From IMG/VR virus record IMGVR_UViG_3300018868_000018, positions 1 to 39,730 of that record: a DNA stretch of 39,730 bases; one strand, given 5' to 3'. The DNA comes from a virus. The translations under genes and the position numbers were made by a program. Every line of letters starts with the position of its first letter. Position 1 is the first letter of the stretch. This document shows positions 34,905-39,730 of the stretch, piece by piece. The notes beneath the pieces are model-generated. The model made no database searches, was not told the origin of the DNA, and worked only from the letters and a program-made list of their open reading frames with translations.

Positions 34905-37409
34905 ATGGCCGTAGAAATTACAAATGATACAGTAGTAAAGATAATTGTTCGCCGTGGACAAGAATCTGAGCGATTAAAAGTGATCTTATCAGAAGGTGAA
35001 GTTGGTTATACTGTGGATCAGGCTCGTCTTTACGTTGGTGACGGAGTCACACCTGGTGGTCATGTTGTTGGCCAGCGTAATTTTGGACCAGTACCAGTGC
35101 CCGGTGAATATATACCCTTCTTAAGGGACGGTGATTTGATTTACAATTCAAATACGAAAGATTTCTTAAGTTATCAAAAAGGTGCTGGTTTATATTCCTT
35201 GCAGCCACAGCCGTATGCGGGAAGTATCGAACGTGGCTATACTGGTGAGTTCCGAGTTGCTGCTGCTCTGCTTGGACCTGCTTTTTCTCTGGCATACCGT
35301 GACAGTGGTACAATCACACCATCTTCAATTACAAAAACATACAATCAAATAGATTTTGACTCGCGCTACATGTCTCTCAGCGCACCGTATGGCAGTGTCT
35401 ACATTGGAAATGTACACCGCCGCACAGTAACAAACAATTTAAGTGCAAAGCTCAATGTACAAGAAAATATTTTTGTAAATAGCAACTCAAACAGTTATCA
35501 GTTGCAAATGTATGGCTATAATGCCAAAGCATTGGGTACAACTATTGATGCTATTAGTGGTAATTTCCACATTCGTGGCACAGACGACCTCACCTTACGC
35601 GCCGGGCGTTTGAGTTTCACGGAGCAGCCTCAGTTTACCATCACACAAGGTGGATTTATTGCCTTAAATCCAACTGCACCATTTCAAACATATCCAAATG
35701 CAGGGTTAAAAGTGTATGGAATAACAAGGCACCATGATGATACCTTTGTTGATGGCATGCTTTCTGCTACTGAAATTCTAGCTGACGATGGTACCATTAA
35801 TAACAACTTCACTATCCATGGCAATCTCTCAGTTCTTGGTACAACGACATACCTAGATACAACTGTGACAACAACCAGTGCTCTTAGTGTGCTCAATTAC
35901 AATGAGAACATGTGCGCCATGCTTGTACGTCAGGGATCACCGACAGCTAATCAAACATTAGCGAGATTCGAAAGCTCTGCTGGTAATAATCCTGTGGTAT
36001 CAATCAAAGACGGGCCATATTTTGGCTTCAATACCGATCCACAACAAACATTCATACAAGGATCTGACACAGCAAACTTCTGTGTGTCAGGTAGCTTCTT
36101 CATTTCACCAAATCCACAAGTAACAAACAGCAGAGTTATCATTAGAACTGGTCTTGCAGGTTCAATCAATCTGCAGTGTGCAGGCAACAAGGTTGTACTC
36201 AATAATGATCAACGTGGTTTAGAGTTAACAGGCAATTTTAAAGCTACTGGTAACTCCGAAATTCAAGGCAACGAGACTGTTCTTGGAAATATGACAGTTT
36301 ATGGTACAACAACACTAGGCAATGCTGCTGAAGACAGCGTTGTTGCCAATGGCATTGTAACAGCGACATCAAATGTATCTATTTACGGCACAACCACCTG
36401 TTATAGCCCCGTCACAATTCAATCTTCACTTGATGTGCGTGAAACAAGTTATCTTGGAGCTGATGTTGCAGATCAATGCATTGTGACTGGCACTCTCATC
36501 ACCCGCGGTGCAGGTACAACAAATATAGGTGGCAATTTAACAGTCGCTGGGCCATCAGAGTTCACTGGCGCAGTTAGAGTAAAAAATAACATTACTATTG
36601 ACAATACAATGTATGCTGGTCAAGGCAGAGTGTATGGGAACATGGTGGTTGATGCACAAATTCAAGCTAATACTGGCAGCATTACTGGTCTCCTGCAGTC
36701 TGGTAGTCTCACAAGCATGGGCAACGTAAGCTTGGGCAGCTCAGTAAATGCAGTAACAGTTAATGGCAATTTAAATGCCACAACTGGCAGAATTACAAGT
36801 TTAAATTTAACTGTTAACAATCTTGCAACTATAAATTCTCTTGGTGTCAATACAACTGCTAATATTGCTGGTGCAACTACTATTGGTGGTGCAGTCACAA
36901 TTGCTAGCACTGCAAATATTAGTGGTGCAACTACCATTGGGGGTATATGCTCAATTGCTGGTAGCACAGGTATTGGTGGTGCAGTTACAATCGCCGGTGC
37001 CACAGGCATTAGCGGTGCACTAGCCACTGAATCATCCACAAGATTTGGATATAATGGTGGTAATTCACCTTGTATTATACATGGTGATACAACAGTCAAT
37101 GGGTATCTCAATGTAAAGTATGATGTCACAGCATATTCAACATCAGATATCAAGTTAAAGAAGAACATCAGATGCATTGACAGTGCACTTGACAAAGTTG
37201 AAAAGTTGAGAGGCGTTAATTTCGAGTGGAACGAGAATTCTGAAGTCTTTACAGGCAAGGATATTGGTTTAATTGCACAAGAAGTTGAAAACATTTTGCC
37301 TGAAATTGTTGTAACACGAGATACTGGCTACAAAGCCATCAGATATGAAAAAGTAATTCCGCTGCTAGTAGAGGCCATCAAAGAGTTGCGAAAAAAAATC
37401 AAGGAATAA
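34905..37409 (+). CDS. Tail fibre with Mtd-like N-terminus and C-terminal self-cleaving S74 chaperone
   Basis: An 834-residue protein. Residues ~10-50 repeat the Mtd-like block (I-I-V-R-R-G-Q-E-S-E-R, L-S-E-G-E-V-G-Y-T-V-D, A-R-L-Y-V-G-D-G-V-T-P-G-G). The middle 300-730 is a beta-rich shaft with many hexad-like strands (N-L-S-V-L-G-T-T-T, N-M-T-V-Y-G-T-T-T, and a run of A-T-T-I-G-G-A-V-T-I-A units near 645-705). The last 89 residues are an intramolecular chaperone (peptidase S74, endosialidase-type): S-D-I-K-L-K-K-N-I with the expected catalytic dyad Ser747/Lys752, then G-V-N-F-E-W, D-I-G-L-I-A-Q-E-V, and a trimeric coiled-coil end. It should trimerise the shaft and then cut itself off before Ser747. 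AGGAG 9 bases upstream supports the start. Confidence 0.93.
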   Translation: MAVEITNDTVVKIIVRRGQESERLKVILSEGEVGYTVDQARLYVGDGVTPGGHVVGQRNFGPVPVPGEYIPFLRDGDLIYNSNTKDFLSYQKGAGLYSLQPQPYAGSIERGYTGEFRVAAALLGPAFSLAYRDSGTITPSSITKTYNQIDFDSRYMSLSAPYGSVYIGNVHRRTVTNNLSAKLNVQENIFVNSNSNSYQLQMYGYNAKALGTTIDAISGNFHIRGTDDLTLRAGRLSFTEQPQFTITQGGFIALNPTAPFQTYPNAGLKVYGITRHHDDTFVDGMLSATEILADDGTINNNFTIHGNLSVLGTTTYLDTTVTTTSALSVLNYNENMCAMLVRQGSPTANQTLARFESSAGNNPVVSIKDGPYFGFNTDPQQTFIQGSDTANFCVSGSFFISPNPQVTNSRVIIRTGLAGSINLQCAGNKVVLNNDQRGLELTGNFKATGNSEIQGNETVLGNMTVYGTTTLGNAAEDSVVANGIVTATSNVSIYGTTTCYSPVTIQSSLDVRETSYLGADVADQCIVTGTLITRGAGTTNIGGNLTVAGPSEFTGAVRVKNNITIDNTMYAGQGRVYGNMVVDAQIQANTGSITGLLQSGSLTSMGNVSLGSSVNAVTVNGNLNATTGRITSLNLTVNNLATINSLGVNTTANIAGATTIGGAVTIASTANISGATTIGGICSIAGSTGIGGAVTIAGATGISGALATESSTRFGYNGGNSPCIIHGDTTVNGYLNVKYDVTAYSTSDIKLKKNIRCIDSALDKVEKLRGVNFEWNENSEVFTGKDIGLIAQEVENILPEIVVTRDTGYKAIRYEKVIPLLVEAIKELRKKIKE

Positions 37410-37412
37410 TTT

Positions 37413-38186
37413 ATGCCTAATCCTGTTAATTTAAGTCTCAATTTACTTAAGACAGCTACAGGGGCAGCTACCCGTTCTCTTGCTGCATGCAATGGTGGTT
37501 CTGCAGCTAATATTAAAATGTCTGACTTTACTATTCAAAGTGTTGGTAATCTCACCATAAGCAATGAAAATCCTGCATATGGTGAAGTGGTTACTGCGAC
37601 TTTAGCGTTTGGCGGTGAAGGAGCACGCTTCAATCGCATTAAAACATATACAAACAACTACACTTGGACAGCACCTGCAGAATTTACTGCAATTAGTGAC
37701 AGTGGATACACAAGATCATGGAGAAATGATTATAACCCTCAAGGGCAAGCTTGTTCATCACAAGCAAGCAGAGCTGTAACTGTCAAATTCAATGATGGTG
37801 GTTACAACAGCGCAGCAACCGGAAACTTTAACACCACATTAACCAAAGCTGTAACACTAAAAACACCACCAAGACCTGTTATTAATGTGGTACTTCTCAC
37901 ATCACCACCGCGTCCTTGTGTTGGTGGAGCGTTTCCTACATGGTATTGTGTTGGGGGCAAAATTAAAATCAATGTTGACATGGGATCATATGGTGGTGTT
38001 GTTGCCACAAGTGCAACTATTTACAGAAATGGTGCAGTACACTCAACCATTACTTCAAATCGAGATGTTGAGATTGGTGGCCTGACTGCAGGCACCTCTC
38101 ATAACATTCACGTTGTTAATAATTTTGGTTGCCGCGATGCAAATAACTTGGCCACTGTCACAGTGCCAGCATACATATACCCTTAA
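37413..38186 (+). CDS. Fibre-associated protein with the cysteine-paired Ig-like domain
   Basis: A 257-residue protein. The N-terminal 150 residues are beta-rich and of unknown fold (F-T-I-Q-S-V-G-N-L-T-I-S, N-N-Y-T-W-T-A-P-A-E-F). The C-terminal ~95 residues match the two Ig-like domains of the 12779 protein: R-P-C-V-x8-C-V-G-G, I-N-V-D-M-G-S-Y, A-T-I-Y-R-N-G-A-V-H-S-T, V-V-N-N-F-G-C, V-T-V-P-A-Y. The domain probably mediates attachment or binding. AAGGA about 6 bases before the ATG and the position 3 bases after the S74 fibre stop indicate translation from the same late mRNA. It could be a tip or decoration replacing the S74 chaperone after cleavage, which is speculation. Confidence 0.8.
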   Translation: MPNPVNLSLNLLKTATGAATRSLAACNGGSAANIKMSDFTIQSVGNLTISNENPAYGEVVTATLAFGGEGARFNRIKTYTNNYTWTAPAEFTAISDSGYTRSWRNDYNPQGQACSSQASRAVTVKFNDGGYNSAATGNFNTTLTKAVTLKTPPRPVINVVLLTSPPRPCVGGAFPTWYCVGGKIKINVDMGSYGGVVATSATIYRNGAVHSTITSNRDVEIGGLTAGTSHNIHVVNNFGCRDANNLATVTVPAYIYP

Positions 38187-38211
38187 TCGGTAGATTTTAT
38201 CATTCATAGAA

Positions 38212-38225
38212 TTATGTATACATAA
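38212..38225 (+). promoter_or_regulatory. Perfect 14-bp palindrome, possible promoter/operator
   Basis: TTATGTATACATAA is its own reverse complement and ends one base before the ATG at 38227. It contains a -10-like TATACA. No late-promoter octamer or Shine-Dalgarno sequence precedes this gene, so it is the only candidate expression signal seen. Confidence 0.45.
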
Positions 38226-38226
38226 G

Positions 38227-39126
38227 ATGGTACAGATTTTTTCTCAATTTGAAGAAGTGCTCAAGTCATTCAAAGTAGGGTCCATTGTTCGTGGCATATA
38301 CACAAAAGACGATAAAGAATGCTTTAAATTCATACAAAAAACAAAAAATGGCTTTGCAGATTGTATTACCCGCACGCCGATTACTGACTTATCACAATTC
38401 CCGCGCATTGATTACATAAAGACAAAGCCTAGTATTATAAAATATTTCCGGAAGTTGTACTACCAAGGCAAATATAGTAATGATTTTGAGTTCACTTACA
38501 CCATAGAAAACAATATCATAGATGGTTCTCTGTATATTTTAAGATTTTTTAACCTCACAATTGAGGAATTGTATCGGGACACACCAGATGTAATTAAGAC
38601 TGTTGCTCAGAAGTGGGGAAAAGTGGTCAATAGATACATTAAAGACAAGAATCTTGTTGATAAGATGGTGAGAGAACTAGAACAGTTGGACAGTCTCAAT
38701 CTTATCTTTTCATATTGGCCAATAGAAATTAATGATGACGTCAAGCCACCCTTTTGGTTGAGCGATCTTTTCGTTTTTCGGTATTTTGAGAATTTGCAGT
38801 ACTATAATACTTTTAAAATTAAAGATCTTTTGCTAGCTGATTATGAGAAGCCAAATGAACCTGCAGTATTGCCACTTCGCGAAGCTGTTAAAGTGCGAGT
38901 TATGGAGAAATTTAACGAAGCCACACAAATTTTAAATGATGAATTGAAGTCTGCAAGTGAGGTTTCAGATGATGATAGCATATTTGAGATTAATACTGTA
39001 TTGGATATGTTCAACAAAGAGATGAACAGTTTAGATGACATATTAATCAAAAGAAATACTGTGAATTCGCTTCTAAGTTATTGGCCAGAATTGTTGTTCC
39101 CTGCACCTAAATATGTTAAAATATGA
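38227..39126 (+). CDS. Protein of unknown function with duplicated SYWP motif
   Basis: A 299-residue, mostly helical, charged protein that I do not recognise. Two segments are alike: N-L-I-F-S-Y-W-P-I-E (near residue 157) and N-S-L-L-S-Y-W-P-E-L (near 279), each preceded by a helix rich in Leu/Asp. This suggests two copies of a helical module. There is no signal peptide, membrane segment, nucleotide-binding motif or Thr-Pro repeat. It lies outside the fibre operons and lacks the late promoter found at the neighbouring genes. Instead it has a palindrome at its start, so it may be expressed earlier or under separate control. Confidence 0.75.
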   Translation: MVQIFSQFEEVLKSFKVGSIVRGIYTKDDKECFKFIQKTKNGFADCITRTPITDLSQFPRIDYIKTKPSIIKYFRKLYYQGKYSNDFEFTYTIENNIIDGSLYILRFFNLTIEELYRDTPDVIKTVAQKWGKVVNRYIKDKNLVDKMVRELEQLDSLNLIFSYWPIEINDDVKPPFWLSDLFVFRYFENLQYYNTFKIKDLLLADYEKPNEPAVLPLREAVKVRVMEKFNEATQILNDELKSASEVSDDDSIFEINTVLDMFNKEMNSLDDILIKRNTVNSLLSYWPELLFPAPKYVKI

Positions 39127-39165
39127 AATTTTTCATGAAAACAGTAGATTTTAACTAATAAAGAT

Positions 39166-39173
39166 TATAAATA
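39166..39173 (+). promoter_or_regulatory. T4-like late promoter (TATAAATA)
   Basis: A perfect TATAAATA followed by CTTAC and the ATG at 39179, a 5-base spacing, with no Shine-Dalgarno sequence. Confidence 0.87.
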
Positions 39174-39178
39174 CTTAC

Positions 39179-39679
39179 ATGACAGATCAAGAACTAAAAG
39201 ATATACTAATTGAACATGCAGAAGAATGGAGCGCTCTTGCAGGTTATGCAGCATCTCGTAACTCCGATGCTCTTGCCCTTGTCAAGAGTAATGCTGGGTT
39301 TGTTCCTTTTGACTTGGTTGATCTGGACCGTGATGGCATGATCAGCTTTACAGAATGGAATGCTCAAGGGCATCCTTTTTGCCATGGCAAGTTCAACGAT
39401 ATAGTACCTGAAAAATTCTACACCAACACAACTGAAGTCTTTGGTAGTGCAGAAAAAGCCTATACATATAAACATTATGCTTATGAGCTCTTCTGGCATC
39501 TCGGTACTGATAGCACAAGTGATCTCATTAACTCCACACAATATAGCACTGTGCTAAGTAATCTAGGCAATCTCATTACAATTAATGAAGATCGGTCTGT
39601 TACTTATAAAGGTAATAACCCTGTGAAAGCTGCTGCTGTTGATCTTTTTAATACAAAGGTCCGTGCATTATTTACCTAA
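39179..39679 (+). CDS. Small EF-hand (calcium-binding type) phage protein
   Basis: A 166-residue protein with one canonical EF-hand or dockerin-like loop, D48-L-D-R-D-G-M-I-S-F-T-E59. It has Asp at loop positions 1, 3 and 5, Gly at 6, Ile at 8, Ser at 9 and Glu at 12, exactly the calcium-ligand pattern. The flanking segments (F-D-L-V-D before, W-N-A-Q-G after) fit short EF helices. The remainder is helical with a second half (F-G-S-A-E-K-A-Y-T-Y-K-H-Y-A-Y-E-L-F-W-H) of unknown fold; no second EF loop is visible. A perfect late promoter points to a late, possibly virion-associated role, such as a Ca-dependent structural or adsorption protein. That role is inference. Confidence 0.85.
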   Translation: MTDQELKDILIEHAEEWSALAGYAASRNSDALALVKSNAGFVPFDLVDLDRDGMISFTEWNAQGHPFCHGKFNDIVPEKFYTNTTEVFGSAEKAYTYKHYAYELFWHLGTDSTSDLINSTQYSTVLSNLGNLITINEDRSVTYKGNNPVKAAAVDLFNTKVRALFT

Positions 39680-39730
39680 TAGAGCAACAGGGTTCTAATC
39701 CGTATGATTAGTGGGTTTACGCTCGGTGAA
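39680..39730 (+). other. Non-coding end of the window with a short hairpin
   Basis: CTAATC (39695-39700) and GATTAG (39706-39711) can pair around a 5-base loop, 15 bases after the EF-hand stop codon. There is no T-run directly after it. It may be a weak terminator or an RNA element; the next gene is outside the window. Confidence 0.35.

Noticed and set aside
34271-37409. Diversity-generating retroelement, suggested by the Mtd-like N-termini.
   Set aside because: No reverse transcriptase, template repeat or C-type-lectin variable region is present in the window; only the N-terminal attachment domain is shared with Mtd.
39123-39136. ATGAAA-TT-TTTCAT inverted repeat after the 38227 gene as a terminator.
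   Set aside because: The loop is too short, the stem is AT-rich and there is no T-run.
39681-39730. Possible tRNA because of GGTTCTAATCC, which resembles a T-arm.
   Set aside because: The flanking bases do not pair as a T-stem, no acceptor or anticodon arm can be drawn, and a plus-strand tRNA ending there would overlap the EF-hand gene by most of its length.

Overview
The window is part of the genome of a lytic, contractile-tailed bacteriophage with T4-like features. The evidence is a gp25-like baseplate wedge protein followed directly by a gp6/baseplate-J-like protein, a gp27-like hub protein, a gp44-like clamp-loader ATPase, and T4-type late promoters (TATAAATA and close variants). The DNA is AT-rich and almost every base is coding. 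The marker genes do not identify a host. The very large set of fibre and lectin genes fits a large-genome environmental (probably aquatic) myophage, but that is inference.

Layout. 1-4296 (+): baseplate hub genes (C-terminus of a structural protein, a small LysM/gp53-like protein, a gp27-like hub protein, an unidentified structural protein). 4293-6839: two minus-strand genes (a possible gp16-like small terminase and a conserved unknown) enclosing a plus-strand pair, dUTPase and clamp loader. 6895-17926 (+): baseplate wedge gp25 and gp6, then two giant proteins carrying PKD, NHL-propeller, Ig-like and glycine-rich adhesin modules. 17952-38186 (+): about 20 kb of fibre/adhesin genes made from a limited set of parts: long Thr-Pro linkers, LamG-like and L-type-lectin-like domains, RCC1 propellers, PKD folds, glycine-rich tips, Mtd-like N-termini, and an S74 self-cleaving chaperone. 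38227-39679 (+): an unknown protein and a small EF-hand protein.

How it fits together. Late structural genes are read from T4-like late promoters, which in T4 need the sliding clamp that a gp44 loader puts on DNA, and such a loader is encoded here. Ten of these promoters lie exactly 5 or 6 bases before a start codon. With T4 geometry the mRNA would begin at or within a base of the start codon, so it would be leaderless. Those genes lack a Shine-Dalgarno (SD) sequence, while most downstream genes of the same operons have one. Many fibre genes are single promoter-plus-gene cassettes, and parts are visibly shared between them (a 50-bp exact repeat, an Ig-like domain found three times, paralogous N-termini). 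The most notable system in the window is this leaderless late-expression scheme driving a modular, recombining array of Thr-Pro-linked adhesins.
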